Source of the DNA: Rhizobacter koreensis
Lineage (GTDB): Bacteria > Pseudomonadota > Gammaproteobacteria > Burkholderiales > Burkholderiaceae_C
NCBI RefSeq assembly: GCF_013366375.1
Contig: NZ_JABWMJ010000013.1
Coordinates: 62,001-126,000, forward strand
DNA: 64,000 nt
Direction: 5' to 3'
Both the position numbers and the translations under genes were made by a program. Shown here piece by piece: positions 43,137-52,210 of this stretch (positions within the stretch are counted from its first letter, which is position 1; every line of letters begins with the position of its first letter). The notes under the pieces were generated by a model. That model ran no database searches, was not told the origin of the DNA, and worked only from the letters and a program-made list of their open reading frames with translations.

Positions 43137-43268
43137 GTAGTGGTGGGTTGTCGATCAGGAGACCGCTCACCCTCCCCTGAATGTTGAAGCCACCGTCGCA
43201 TTGCGCAGAAATGGTGAAGTTGACCCAGTTTCGCGGAGCCCCGATCCTTATGAGAGGAGGACGCCGCG

Positions 43269-43589
43269 ATGTCAAAGACCCGACCGCCGTACCCGGCGGA
43301 GTTTCGCCAGCAGATCGTCGAACTGGCACGTGCCGGTCGTACGCCGACCGAGCTCGCGCGTGAGTTCGGCTGCTCTGCGCAGACCGTCACCAACTGGATC
43401 GCACAGGCTGCGCTCGACGATGGCAAGCCGCTGCCCGGCAAGGAGGGGTTGAGCAGCGCCGAGCGTGCTGAGCTTGCGCGGCTGCGCCGTGATAACCGGC
43501 GGCTGCAGATGGAGCGCGACATCTTGGCAAAGGCTACGGCCTGGTTCGCCGCCAGAGGCGAGAAGACGCCCACGTCGTCTTCGAGCTGA
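43269..43589 (+). CDS. IS3-family transposase OrfA
   Basis: 106 residues. Helix-turn-helix start RPPYPAEFRQQIVELARAGR, TPTELAREFGCSAQTVTNWI, and a leucine-zipper-like end RLRRDNRRLQMERDILAKAT. Binds the element ends and helps the OrfAB transposase. GAGAGGAGG precedes the ATG. Confidence 0.9.
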   Translation: MSKTRPPYPAEFRQQIVELARAGRTPTELAREFGCSAQTVTNWIAQAALDDGKPLPGKEGLSSAERAELARLRRDNRRLQMERDILAKATAWFAARGEKTPTSSSS

Positions 43590-43591
43590 TC

Positions 43592-44537
43592 ATGGCGAAT
43601 CAGGCCTGCTTTCCCGTCGATGCGATGTGCCGCGCTCTGCAGGTGTCCCCCAGCGGGTTCTACAGCTGGCGTGATCGAGAGCCGTGCAAGCGCGCGATCG
43701 ACGATGCGGTGATGACCGAGCGCATTCGCGCGGTGCATGCCGGGTCCGATGCGACCTATGGCATGCCGCGGGTGCGCGCCGAGCTGATGGACCAAGGCGT
43801 GGTGATCAGCCGAAAGCGCGTTGCGCCTGATGCGCCGCGCTCAGATCCGTGGCGTGAGCCGCCGCCGCGGCTTCATCGTGACCACGCGGCGCGACGCGCG
43901 CAGTGCGCCTGCGCCCGACCTGGTGCAGCGGCGCTTCAGCGCCGGCGGACCGGATCAGCTCTGGGTGGCCGACATGACCTACGTCCCGACGTGGGCGGGC
44001 TTCGTCTTCCTGGCCGTGGTGCTCGACGTGTGGAGCCGCCGTGTGGTGGGCTGGGCTATCGGCGAGCGCATGACGGGCGAGTTGGTCCTGGCGGCGCTCA
44101 ACATGGCGCTGCAGCAACGCAAGCCTGAAGCCGTCGTGCACCACAGTGACCAGGGTAGCCAGTACACCGCGATCGAGTTCGGAAAGCGCTGCAGGGAGAT
44201 GGGCGTGCGACCGTCGATGGGCAGCGTGGGCGATGCCTACGACAACGCCATGGCCGAGAGCTTCTTCGCCAGCCTCGAGTGCGAGCTGATCGATCGTCGC
44301 AACTTCAAAAGCAAAACCGAGGCGAGGCTGGCGCTGTTCACGTACATCGAGGGCTGGTACAACCCGCGCCGCCGCCACAGCGCGCTCGGCTACCGCTCAC
44401 CGGCCGACTTCGAAAGCAGACACGGCAGACTCGAAACCGCACGCGTGCAACACGGGTTACCCACCGCCGGCGTCAGCGTGGCGTGCGCCACGCCGCCGGT
44501 GGATAACCCTGCACCGACAACCATCGAACCGGCTTGA
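43592..44537 (+). pseudogene. IS3-family transposase OrfB, frameshifted
   Basis: The N-terminal part (CFPVDAMCRALQVSPSGFYS, TYGMPRVRAELMDQGVVISR) is in one frame; from about 43825 the DDE domain (RLMRRAQIRGVSRRRGFIV, LWVADMTYVPTW, VVHHSDQGSQYT, AYDNAMAESFFASLECE) is in another. The junction GTTGCGCCTGATG lacks two bases compared with the expected KRVARLMRR reading. So this copy is probably inactive unless the break is an error. Confidence 0.85.
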
Positions 44538-44578
44538 GATCCAAGCTCAAGACTCTCCGCGGGACGGGGTCAACTCCA

Positions 44579-44956
44579 CTTCCGGCCCAAGACATTCAGC
44601 CAACAGAGCGCGGGCGCCCGCAGGGTCTACCCCGGCTACTACTGGCTCGCTTACTCCTGGACCAACCTGCTCTACAGCTGCGAGATCTGCAACCGACGCG
44701 TCAAACGCAATCTCTTCCCATTGAAGAACCCCGCCAGTCGGGCGCGCCAGCGCACCGACGACCTAGGCGCAGAACAGCCAATGCTCATCGACCCCGCCGG
44801 ACCTGAAGATCCGCGCGATCACATCGGCTTCCGGTACGCCAAGCCGTTCGCTAAGACGCGCCAAGGGCAAGCGACGATTGAGGCCTTCGCGCTCGCCCGC
44901 ACGGAACTGGACGATCCGAGGTTGAGGCATCTGAAGCTCGTGCATGACCTTGCCTG
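44579..44956 (+). pseudogene. HNH endonuclease-like gene, internal fragment between two IS elements
   Basis: The frame starts FRPKTFSQQSAGARRVYPGY then YWLAYSWTNLLYSCEICNRR, the HFRPK...W.NL..C..CN core of a large HNH endonuclease family, followed by KRNLFPLKNPASRARQR, EQPMLIDPAGPEDPRDHIGF and TELDDPRLRHLKLVHDL. The left IS3 element ends exactly before FRPK, and the second begins after VHDLAW. A possible 3' part follows the second element (46230-46405). The gene's N-terminus is not visible. Confidence 0.75.
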
Positions 44957-44975
44957 GGTTTCACGTACACCCGCC

Positions 44976-45839
44976 TCAAGCCGCCATGAGCTTGCGCTCG
45001 AACTCGGTCGGCGTCCTGTAACCGATGCTGCTGTGCAGCCTCCGTTGGTTGTAGAAGCCCTCGATCCAGTCGACGATGTCCAGGCGGGCCTGCGCCCGTG
45101 TGGCGTAGCGCACGCGATCAACGCGCTCGACCTTCAAGGTCTTGAAGAAGCTCTCCATTGGAGCGTTGTCCCAGCAGTTGGCTCTTCTACTCATCGATTG
45201 CCGCATTCGGAAGTCCGAGAGCGCGCGGCGGTACTCCCGACTCGCGTACTGCGACCCGCGATCCGAATGCGCGATGAGCCCTGGCGGTGGTTTGCGGCGC
45301 CAGTAGGCCATGCGCAGCGCGTCGCAGGCGAGCTGCGCCTTCAGCCGCTCGGACATCGACCAGCCGACGATCCGGCGCGTGGCCAGGTCGAGCACACACG
45401 CGAGGTACAGCCAGCCTTCGGCAGTAGGAACGTAGGTGATGTCGGCAACCCACGCCTCGTCCGGTCTCCAGCCGTCGAAGCGCCGCTCGAGTGTGTTGGG
45501 CGCCACCGGATGCGCGTGATCCGAATCGGTCGTCACCCGATAGGCACGCCGGTACACGCAGCGCAGCCCCTGGCGCTGCAGGCTGCGCCGGATCCGCTCG
45601 TGTCCCGCACGAACACCGCATGCTTGCAGCGCACGCTGAATCCGCGGCCGACCGTATGTGCGGCTGCTTTCGGCATGCACCGCCGCCACCTGCGCGTCGA
45701 GATCCGCGTTGGCGAGCGATCGAGCGCTGGGCGGGCGTACCCTCCACTGCAGATAGCCGCTGCGAGACACGCCGAGCAGGCGGCAGAGCCGCGCCACCGG
45801 GTACGAGTCGCCGTGCTCTTGGATCCAGGCGTACTTCAC
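44976..45839 (-). CDS. IS3-family transposase OrfB
   Basis: 287 residues from GTG 45839 overlapping the orfA stop. HTH_21-like N-terminus (GVSRSGYLQWRVRPPS), then the rve integrase core with the DDE residues in AWVADITYVPTAEGW, LIAHSDRGSQYASREY and CWDNAPMESFFKTLKVE, and the end RRLHSSIGYRTPTEFE. Full length, no frame break, so the element may be active. Confidence 0.92.
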   Translation of the reverse strand: MKYAWIQEHGDSYPVARLCRLLGVSRSGYLQWRVRPPSARSLANADLDAQVAAVHAESSRTYGRPRIQRALQACGVRAGHERIRRSLQRQGLRCVYRRAYRVTTDSDHAHPVAPNTLERRFDGWRPDEAWVADITYVPTAEGWLYLACVLDLATRRIVGWSMSERLKAQLACDALRMAYWRRKPPPGLIAHSDRGSQYASREYRRALSDFRMRQSMSRRANCWDNAPMESFFKTLKVERVDRVRYATRAQARLDIVDWIEGFYNQRRLHSSIGYRTPTEFERKLMAA

Positions 45840-46180
45840 CGCGACTCCCTCGCGAAGTACGCCGCTGCTTTTCGAAGTATCTCGTTGTCGAGCTTCTGGC
45901 TCGCGAGCTCCCGGCGCAGACGTGCGATCTCGGCCTCCAACTCGCTCACGGGCCGCTTGATCGGCCCAGACGCCCGCGGGGACTGGCCGACCGTCGCCTC
46001 CACTTCGCCCGGCTCTACGACCTTCCGCCGTCGCCTCGCCCAGTTTCCTAGCGTCGCCTTCGGAACGCCCAGCCGAGCGGCGGCGGCGTTGATGCCGACC
46101 GAGTCAGCTAGGCGTACCGCCTCGACCTGGAACTCCTGCGGGTACTGCCGCCGCCCTCGACTGTCTGTCACGTCCGCCAT
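45836..46180 (-). CDS. IS3-family transposase OrfA
   Basis: 114 residues: RRQYPQEFQVEAVRLADSVG, AAAARLGVPKATLGNWARRR (helix-turn-helix) and ELEAEIARLRRELASQKLDN (zipper-like). Stop overlaps the orfB start, where IS3 elements usually make an OrfAB fusion by -1 frameshifting. Confidence 0.9.
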   Translation of the reverse strand: MADVTDSRGRRQYPQEFQVEAVRLADSVGINAAAARLGVPKATLGNWARRRRKVVEPGEVEATVGQSPRASGPIKRPVSELEAEIARLRRELASQKLDNEILRKAAAYFARESR

Positions 46181-46229
46181 CTTCGTCCTCCGTCAGCCAA
46201 AGTTATCGCACTGGGGCTGTACGTGGAAT

Positions 46230-46405
46230 ACGGGCAAGGTCAGCACGCGCTAAAAACAATCGCGAGCCAGGATCCGACGGACTCCCGGCTTAGCCCAACC
46301 TTTGTCGAAGAGATCCACAACGCTCGCGCTGCGCTGCCCGAGCTGGTCAAGCCGGAAGCGGTTTTTAGGGCTATGACCGCCGACTTCCTGAACACGGCGT
46401 CTTGA
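46230..46405 (+). pseudogene. Possible 3' end of the interrupted HNH endonuclease gene
   Basis: The frame EYGQGQHALKTIASQDPTDS, then EEIHNARAALPELVKPEAVF and RAMTADFLNTAS stop, begins at the IS end and has no start of its own. Endonucleases of this family end in a similar helical segment, and the position and strand fit. The link is inference. The following 250 bases hold nothing recognisable. Confidence 0.4.
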
Positions 46406-46655
46406 AAGCCGGCGCTTCAGCACGTGTTGACTGATTAGGGCTTTCCCGAGTGGGGCGCAAGGCAGCTACGTGGCGTCTCTCTGCTTTCATTCGAAGACGC
46501 GTAGCGCGTTGGGGCTGGATATGCGGGCCGGCACCTCATCGAACCTCCCGGGCGACGGGCCGGTCAAGCAGATGCCAGCTGCAAGTCGCACACCGACACC
46601 GACACCGAGGAACTGTCGCCGACCGGTTCGAGGTGGCTGGGGTTTACCCAATGCA

Positions 46656-48269
46656 CTAGAGCATCCCTTCTGGCGCCAGTGGCGCCAGAAGCTCGAGCAG
46701 AAACCTCATCCAAAGCTTGGCCTCCGGCTCCTTCGTGTGTACTTCGTCGTCAGCGCCGCCAGGGGTAACCCACTCCAAAGCCCCGCCTGCAGTCAGCTGC
46801 AGCCGGTGGGAGGCTTGGCGCTGGGCCAGACGGGCCAGCCTAGAGACCTGGAGGGTGAGACGGGGGCTGTGAATGAAGAGGCCAATTTCTGTGTTGTAGT
46901 GGTCGGAGCGCGGATCGAAGTTCATCGACCCCACGAAGACTTCCAGGCCATCGAACACGACCGCCTTGCTGTGTAGGCCACCCACTGATTTGCCAAACAG
47001 CAGCCCGCGTCCCTCCCGGCCCGCTTTGATCGGGCTCAGCTCGTAAAGCTCTACCCCAAGTTCGAGCAGGGAGCGCCGGTAACGTCGATAGCCGCTGTGC
47101 ACGAGAGGCTGGTCGGTAGACGCGAGGGAATTGGTAAGAACGCTAACCCGGACGTCGCGCGATCGCAGGTCGGTGATGAGATCCATGCCCGAACGTCCTG
47201 GTACGAAGTAGGGAGACACAAGCATGACCTCCGACTTCGCTTCGCGCATGTGTTCCACCACGGCTACGCGCACGCGGTTCGAGGCAATGGACGCCTCTTC
47301 CAGGCCCGGAGGCGGTGCTTCGCCCTTCAGGGGCATGTCGGCCGATGCCTCGGCGTGGTCCCAGATTAGATCCAGCCTGCCGGCATCGAGCTCCTCTTCG
47401 ATCGGTCTGTAGCCCAGCACGTCGCGAGCGTCCGGTTCGTGCGTCACGGGCGGTGCGCTTGGACGCGAGACCTCCTCGAAGCCCGCTTGCAGCTCGGGCA
47501 GCGTCAACCGCGGGGGCACAACCGATCCCAGTGGGTATGCAAGTGCGCTGTTCCAGTAGAGATCGAAGAGCCTGCCCAGCTCTGGGACCACGGCGCCGCT
47601 GACGAACAGGTCAAGGTCGATGAAGTTCGCAAGTGGATGCCGCGAAAAGTACTCGTCCGCGACATTGCGGCCGCCGGTTACGGCCATCGCACCATCCGCA
47701 ATAAACAGCTTGTTGTGCATGCGATGGTTGAGGCGCTCAACGTGAGGAAGCGAGAGCGCGAAGCGCGACAGCAGACAACCACGGGTAGGGAACGGATTGA
47801 ACAGGCGCACCTCGACGTTTTCATGCGCGGCAAGGCCGCTTAGCAGCTCGTCCTGCCCGGAGGTGTACAGGTCGTCCAGCAGCAGGCGCACGCGCACGCC
47901 ACGGAGCGCCGCATCCCTCAGCGCGCGCAACATCGCTTTTCCTGTCGGATCGTGACGGATCAGGAAATACTGAACGTCGAGCGATTGCTCCGCGCGGCGA
48001 GCCAACTCCATTCTTGCGCTTAGAGCGAATGCGCCCGAAGGCATGAGTCGGAAGCCGCTCAAGCTCGGCTCCGGCGCGGAAGCCAGGGCGATGCGACCGA
48101 GCGCCGTAACGGAGGAACCTTCGATGGCTACGGAAACCGGCCTCTCGCCTTGAGCGGGCAAGCTTGCGCACGCCGTCGCCAAAACGGCGGCGCAAAACAC
48201 GAGCAGGAAGCGGCACGTGCGGCTCCAATCGAATGCAGGCGCCTCCTGCCAACGCGACCCGGAAGTCAA
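46656..48269 (-). CDS. Phospholipase D-family lipoprotein (cardiolipin synthase-like)
   Basis: 537 residues from TTG 48269. N-terminal lipoprotein-like signal (FLLVFCAAVLATAC). Two HxK(x)4D motifs: HNKLFIADGAMAVTGGRN and HSKAVVFDGLEVFVGSMNFD, the catalytic pair of the PLD superfamily. Such exported PLD proteins transfer or cleave phosphatidyl groups; similar genes occur as standalone copies in beta-proteobacteria. It follows the CusF-like gene at 48351 on the same strand but with an 80-base gap, so linkage to the copper operon is uncertain. Confidence 0.88.
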   Translation of the reverse strand: MTSGSRWQEAPAFDWSRTCRFLLVFCAAVLATACASLPAQGERPVSVAIEGSSVTALGRIALASAPEPSLSGFRLMPSGAFALSARMELARRAEQSLDVQYFLIRHDPTGKAMLRALRDAALRGVRVRLLLDDLYTSGQDELLSGLAAHENVEVRLFNPFPTRGCLLSRFALSLPHVERLNHRMHNKLFIADGAMAVTGGRNVADEYFSRHPLANFIDLDLFVSGAVVPELGRLFDLYWNSALAYPLGSVVPPRLTLPELQAGFEEVSRPSAPPVTHEPDARDVLGYRPIEEELDAGRLDLIWDHAEASADMPLKGEAPPPGLEEASIASNRVRVAVVEHMREAKSEVMLVSPYFVPGRSGMDLITDLRSRDVRVSVLTNSLASTDQPLVHSGYRRYRRSLLELGVELYELSPIKAGREGRGLLFGKSVGGLHSKAVVFDGLEVFVGSMNFDPRSDHYNTEIGLFIHSPRLTLQVSRLARLAQRQASHRLQLTAGGALEWVTPGGADDEVHTKEPEAKLWMRFLLELLAPLAPEGML

Positions 48270-48350
48270 ACGCTACCCGAGGCGTGACAACCCAACAATC
48301 GCCTGCATTGCGGAGCAGCACCGACAACGGCTTGCACCGCCCCTACTTCC

Positions 48351-48695
48351 TCACTTCGCGGTCTCGATGCTGGTGAGAGTGATCGCACCTTCGATCTTCT
48401 CCGCGCTGAAGCGGACCTTGTCACCCACCTTGACCGCTTCAAGCATCGATGGATCCTTGACTTGAAAGACCATCGTCATGGCCGGCATCTCGAGGTTCTT
48501 GATCTCGGAATGGCGGATCGTGATTTTCTTGGCCTCCATATCGATCCGGCGGACCTCACCGTCCGTCGTGGCAGCCGAGGCCGACGCCGACGCGCCGGCC
48601 GACGCAGAACCTGTTGCATCGTTTGCTGCAAAAGCCGGGCCGGCTACAAAGAGCCAACTGGCGAGGGCGATCGTACTAACCTTGCTCATGTTCAT
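48351..48695 (-). CDS. cusF: CusF-like periplasmic copper-binding protein
   Basis: 114 residues from ATG 48695 (GGAGC upstream). Signal peptide ending GPAFAA, an Ala/Ser-rich linker (TGSASAGASASASAATT), then the CusF barrel: EVRRIDMEAKKITIRHSEIK, NLEMPAMTMVF, GDKVRFSAEK. His and two Met ligands are present, while the copper-stacking Trp of E. coli CusF is replaced by Met (EMPAMTM), a common variant. Last gene of the copper operon that starts near 53133. Confidence 0.9.
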   Translation of the reverse strand: MNMSKVSTIALASWLFVAGPAFAANDATGSASAGASASASAATTDGEVRRIDMEAKKITIRHSEIKNLEMPAMTMVFQVKDPSMLEAVKVGDKVRFSAEKIEGAITLTSIETAK

Positions 48696-48728
48696 GGATG
48701 TGCTCCGAGTTGATTGATGTCCCGACAC

Positions 48729-49271
48729 TCAATGCTTGTGCCCGTGGCCGTCGCTCTTGGCGTTCCCCTGAGCCCCAGCGACAGTCACGGCTCCTTTCAT
48801 GCCCGCGTCGTAGTGGCCGGGCTGGAGGCAGCCGAAGTGCACTTTGCCGGCCTTGGTGAACTGCCAGACCACCTCGCCTGACTTCCCGCCCGCCAACGTG
48901 ATCATGTTCGGCTCTTCGTGCTCCATTTCGGGGTTCTTCAGCATCACTTGGTAGTGCTCCCTTAGCTCCGCTTCGGTGCCGAGGACGAATTCGTGCTTGG
49001 CCTTGCCGGAGTTCTTGACCTGGAAGCGGATGGTCTCGCCCTGTTTCACGTCGATGCTCGCGGGGATGAACCGCATCGCGTCCGTCATGTCGACCTTTAC
49101 GGTGCGCGTTACCTTCCCCGCCACGCCGGGCGCACCGATGGCACTTTCGCCGGAGCCGCCATGTCCGTGCCCACCCGCGTCCCCGTGGCCGCCGGCATGG
49201 TTGCCCGAGGCAAGGCTGAGCGTGGATGCCATCGCGAGGACGGCGGCGATTGCAAGATAGTTGGTCTTCAT
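48729..49271 (-). CDS. Periplasmic cupredoxin
   Basis: 180 residues from ATG 49271. Signal peptide ending TLSLAS, a Gly/His-rich linker (GNHAGGHGDAGGHGHGGSG), then a plastocyanin-type domain: IDVKQGETIRFQVKNSGKAK, HEFVLG (first His ligand) and FGCLQPGHYDAGM with Cys, His and Met, the type 1 copper ligands. The C-terminus is again His-rich (KSDGHGHKH). Similar proteins accompany multicopper oxidases and may accept electrons from, or pass copper to, the oxidase encoded just upstream. Confidence 0.92.
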   Translation of the reverse strand: MKTNYLAIAAVLAMASTLSLASGNHAGGHGDAGGHGHGGSGESAIGAPGVAGKVTRTVKVDMTDAMRFIPASIDVKQGETIRFQVKNSGKAKHEFVLGTEAELREHYQVMLKNPEMEHEEPNMITLAGGKSGEVVWQFTKAGKVHFGCLQPGHYDAGMKGAVTVAGAQGNAKSDGHGHKH

Positions 49272-49323
49272 AGGTTTCCTTCGTTGATGAATCAGAAAAT
49301 TGGCGCCGTGGGTACTGAGTAGG

Positions 49324-50736
49324 TCAGTGTCCGTTGTGCCCTCCTCTTGGTTTGCGCACGCGCATCTCGACGCCCTGCTCGACCCGTCTTGCGACTGGCA
49401 TCGACCCGCCGCCGGCAGCGAACGAGCGGGCCGGCTCCGGAAGCGTGCCGGTGAACTCATAGGCGACCTCGCCTGCAGGGTGCCGGTACCAGCCCGGATC
49501 CTTGAAGTCACCCCTTGGCTGGTCGGCGCGGACCTTGACGACGGTGAACATGCCGCCCATCTCGACAGGTCCGAACGGGCCCTTGCCGGTCATCATCGGA
49601 AGGGTGTTCTCCGGGATCGGCATCTCCATCTCGGCCATGTCGGCCATGCCTCGCTCCCCCATCACCATGTAGTCCGGGACCAGCTTGTTGATCTGTTTGA
49701 CCACTCCGGAGTGGTCGACGCCGATCATGGTCGGGGTGTCGTGCCCCATGGCATTCATCGTGTGGTGGCTCTTGTGGCAGTGGAATGCCCAGTCGCCCGG
49801 CTCGTCGGCAAGAAACTCGACGGCGCGCATTTGGCCAACGCCGATGTCCGTCGTGACCTCGTTCCAGCGCGCGCTCTCGCGCGTCCAACCACCGTCCGTT
49901 CCCGTGACCATGAACTCGTAGCCGTGAAGGTGGATGGGGTGGTTGGTCATGGACAGATTGCCCATGCGGATGCGGACGCGTTCACCCAGCCGAGCCACCA
50001 TGGAGTCGATCCCGGGAAAGACCCGTGAGTTGAAGGTCCACAGGTTGAAGTCGAGCATCTCGCTCACGCGTGGCGTGAAGCTTCCCGGCTCGATGTCGAA
50101 AGCGGTCAGGACGAAGCCGTAGTCGCGGTCGACCGCCATGAACTTCGGGTCTCGGGGATGCGCGATGAACATCCCGTACATGCCCATCGCCATCTGGACC
50201 ATCTCGTCGGCGTGCGGGTGGTACTTGAACGTGCCGCTGCGGCGAACGACGAACTCATAGACGAACGTCTTGCCGGGTGGGATGTGCGGCTGGGTCAGAC
50301 CGCCAACGCCGTCCATCCCGTTGGGAAGGCGCAGTCCGTGCCAGTGAATCGTGGTGTGCTCGGGCAGCCGGTTCGTCACGAAGATGCGCACGCGGTCGCC
50401 CTCGACGGCCTCGATCGTCGGCCCGGGCGAGCTTCCGTTGTAGCCCCAGAGATGAGCCTTCATTCCGGGCGCGATCTCACGCACGACGGGCTCTGCAACG
50501 ATGTGGAACTCCTTGACTCCGTTGTTCATGCGCCAGGGCAGGCTCCATCCGTTGAGAGTGACCATGGGGTTGTAGGGACGCCCGGTGTTCGGCACCAGGG
50601 GCGGCGCCGTCAGCGGACTCGTCTGGATGACGGGTTCCGGCAGGGCTGCCATCGCCACCTTGCTGACTGCCGAAGCAGCCACGGCAGCGCCGGTAGCCGC
50701 TGCGCCAGTCAGAAAGCGACGTCGATTCGTCGTCAT
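49324..50736 (-). CDS. Tat-exported multicopper oxidase
   Basis: 470 residues from ATG 50736. Tat signal NRRRFLTGAAATGAAVAASA. Copper motifs in order: TTIHWHG, FKYHPHADEM, NHPIHLHGYEF, and WAFHCHKSHHTMNAM. Around residues 340-390 there is a Met-rich segment (YMVMGERGMADMAEMEMPIP). It differs from the partial CopA at 2-1126 in lacking long MDMG repeats, so the two are separate types. Likely oxidises Cu(I) or another metal in the periplasm. Confidence 0.92.
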   Translation of the reverse strand: MTTNRRRFLTGAAATGAAVAASAVSKVAMAALPEPVIQTSPLTAPPLVPNTGRPYNPMVTLNGWSLPWRMNNGVKEFHIVAEPVVREIAPGMKAHLWGYNGSSPGPTIEAVEGDRVRIFVTNRLPEHTTIHWHGLRLPNGMDGVGGLTQPHIPPGKTFVYEFVVRRSGTFKYHPHADEMVQMAMGMYGMFIAHPRDPKFMAVDRDYGFVLTAFDIEPGSFTPRVSEMLDFNLWTFNSRVFPGIDSMVARLGERVRIRMGNLSMTNHPIHLHGYEFMVTGTDGGWTRESARWNEVTTDIGVGQMRAVEFLADEPGDWAFHCHKSHHTMNAMGHDTPTMIGVDHSGVVKQINKLVPDYMVMGERGMADMAEMEMPIPENTLPMMTGKGPFGPVEMGGMFTVVKVRADQPRGDFKDPGWYRHPAGEVAYEFTGTLPEPARSFAAGGGSMPVARRVEQGVEMRVRKPRGGHNGH

Positions 50737-50758
50737 AAAGTGTTCTCCGTTCGGGTGT

Positions 50759-52201
50759 TCAGTGGGCCGCGCCGGCACTGCCAGCGGCGGCCGGTTCAGC
50801 GCTCAGAGTCAGGCCCGCCGTGGGTCTGCCAATCAGCGCAGCCTGCAAGGCGGCGTCGGCGAGCCAGAAGTCGCGCTGTGCGTCAATCGCTTGGCTCACG
50901 CTGCCGATCTGTTCGCGCGCATCTGCCAGAAGCTCGAAGACGCCGATGAACATTCCGCTGTAACGGAGCTGGTTCTCATCGTGGATGGTCCTGCGCAGCG
51001 GCACGACTTCTTCGAGGTAATGACGGGCAAGGTCATGGGCGGTGCGATAAGCACCGTAGCTCTCCCTCACCTGAGAGCTCGCATCCACCGCGAGCTGGGC
51101 GGTGCGGTTGAGCGACGCCATGTAGGTCGCCTGCGAGCGGGCGCGGATGGCGTCGCCGAAGTCGAAGATCGGCAGCGGCACCTCGAGCTCGAAGCCCTTC
51201 TGCGGCGGCTCCCCGGTCTCGCTGTTGCGCACTGCGGCGATGTGCAGGCCGTTGACGAAACTCGTCACGCGCGACAGACCCAGGTCCCGGGCGGTGAACT
51301 CGAGATTGGCTCGCGCAAGGCGCACGTCGAGACGCTGATCCATCGCGCGCTGCGCGACCTCGGCTTCGCCCCTTGGCGTCTTGGGCAGCTCGGGCAAGCG
51401 ATCGGGTAGCTTCAACTGCCGAGCCTGGACCTCGGAGAGCCCCAGTGAGCGCACCAGTGCCTCGCGCGTGCTCTGCGCCGTCTGCCGCGCCCGAGCCAGC
51501 TGCGCCACCGCATCCGCCGCAAAGGCCTGCTCGCGGGCGCGTTGCAGCCTGCTGAAGTTGCCGGCGGCTTGCATGCGGCGCGCCAACTCGGCGCTTGCGT
51601 CGGCCACGGCCTTCACCTGCTCGAAGTACTGCACCGACTGCTGGGCCGCGACTGCGCGGACCCAGTTCTGGCGTGCCTCGGTGGCTGCCTGCACCACCTC
51701 ACTGGCGAGCCGAAGCTGGATCTGCTGCTGCTGGAAGTCGGCAAGGCGGAGCCTGGAGGGCACCAAAAACAGATCGAACACCGAGATTCCGAGCATGCGA
51801 CCGATGTCCAGATCGGTGCTCCCGCCTTCACGTCGTACGAGTCGTTCGAACGTGAAGATGGGGTTCGGCAGCCGCGACGACTGCGTTGCCGTGGCTGAGC
51901 TCGCCGCGCTCTCGAAAAGGGCGGCCTGCAAGGCAGGGCTGTAGGCGAGTGACAGGCGCACGGCGTCGTCCGCGTTTACCGGATTGGCGAGCACCGCCTC
52001 GACGTCGCGTTGCGCCTGCTGGCGCGCGTCGTCGGTGTTCAGCCACTTGATCTCGGCTCCGACCGAGCCGCTGGTAAGCCTCTGCACACCCGCGAAGTTC
52101 TCGTTGATGGCAGAGGTGGCACATCCGCCCAGGAGGAGTGCGGTGGCCAGCGCCGCAGCGGTCAGCCCGCGTGGTCGACGGGAGTTTCTTGAAGTCATCA
52201 C
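50759..52201 (-). CDS. TolC-type outer-membrane lipoprotein efflux factor
   Basis: 480 residues; signal with lipobox LLLGGCA. Typical repeats: VRLSLAYSPALQAALFES, SSRLPNPIFTFERLVRREGG, DLGLSRVTSFVNGLHIA and PLPIFDFGDAIRARSQATYM. No RND pump or adaptor gene lies beside it; instead it is in a row with the multicopper oxidase and cupredoxin genes, an arrangement known in copper loci of this bacterial group, where its role is unclear. Start GTG 52201 or ATG 52198. Confidence 0.88.
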   Translation of the reverse strand: MMTSRNSRRPRGLTAAALATALLLGGCATSAINENFAGVQRLTSGSVGAEIKWLNTDDARQQAQRDVEAVLANPVNADDAVRLSLAYSPALQAALFESAASSATATQSSRLPNPIFTFERLVRREGGSTDLDIGRMLGISVFDLFLVPSRLRLADFQQQQIQLRLASEVVQAATEARQNWVRAVAAQQSVQYFEQVKAVADASAELARRMQAAGNFSRLQRAREQAFAADAVAQLARARQTAQSTREALVRSLGLSEVQARQLKLPDRLPELPKTPRGEAEVAQRAMDQRLDVRLARANLEFTARDLGLSRVTSFVNGLHIAAVRNSETGEPPQKGFELEVPLPIFDFGDAIRARSQATYMASLNRTAQLAVDASSQVRESYGAYRTAHDLARHYLEEVVPLRRTIHDENQLRYSGMFIGVFELLADAREQIGSVSQAIDAQRDFWLADAALQAALIGRPTAGLTLSAEPAAAGSAGAAH

Positions 52202-52210
52202 CGTGGGTCC

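Larger units (their letters stand above)
43215..44578 (+). mobile_element. IS3-family insertion sequence (about 1.36 kb)
   Basis: Imperfect terminal inverted repeats of 24 bases: TGAAGTTGACCCAGTTTCGC at the left and, on the other strand at the right, TGGAGTTGACCCCGTCCCGC, each followed by GGAG. They enclose an orfA and a frame-broken orfB. No target-site duplication was found at the chosen ends. The right end falls inside an HNH endonuclease gene. Confidence 0.85.
44957..46229 (-). mobile_element. IS3-family insertion sequence (second type, about 1.27 kb)
   Basis: Bounded by imperfect inverted ends TTTCACGTACACCCGC (44959) and, on the other strand, TTCCACGTACAGCCCC (46228). It carries intact orfA and orfB on the minus strand and interrupts the HNH endonuclease gene. 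Different from the element at 43215. Confidence 0.8.
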
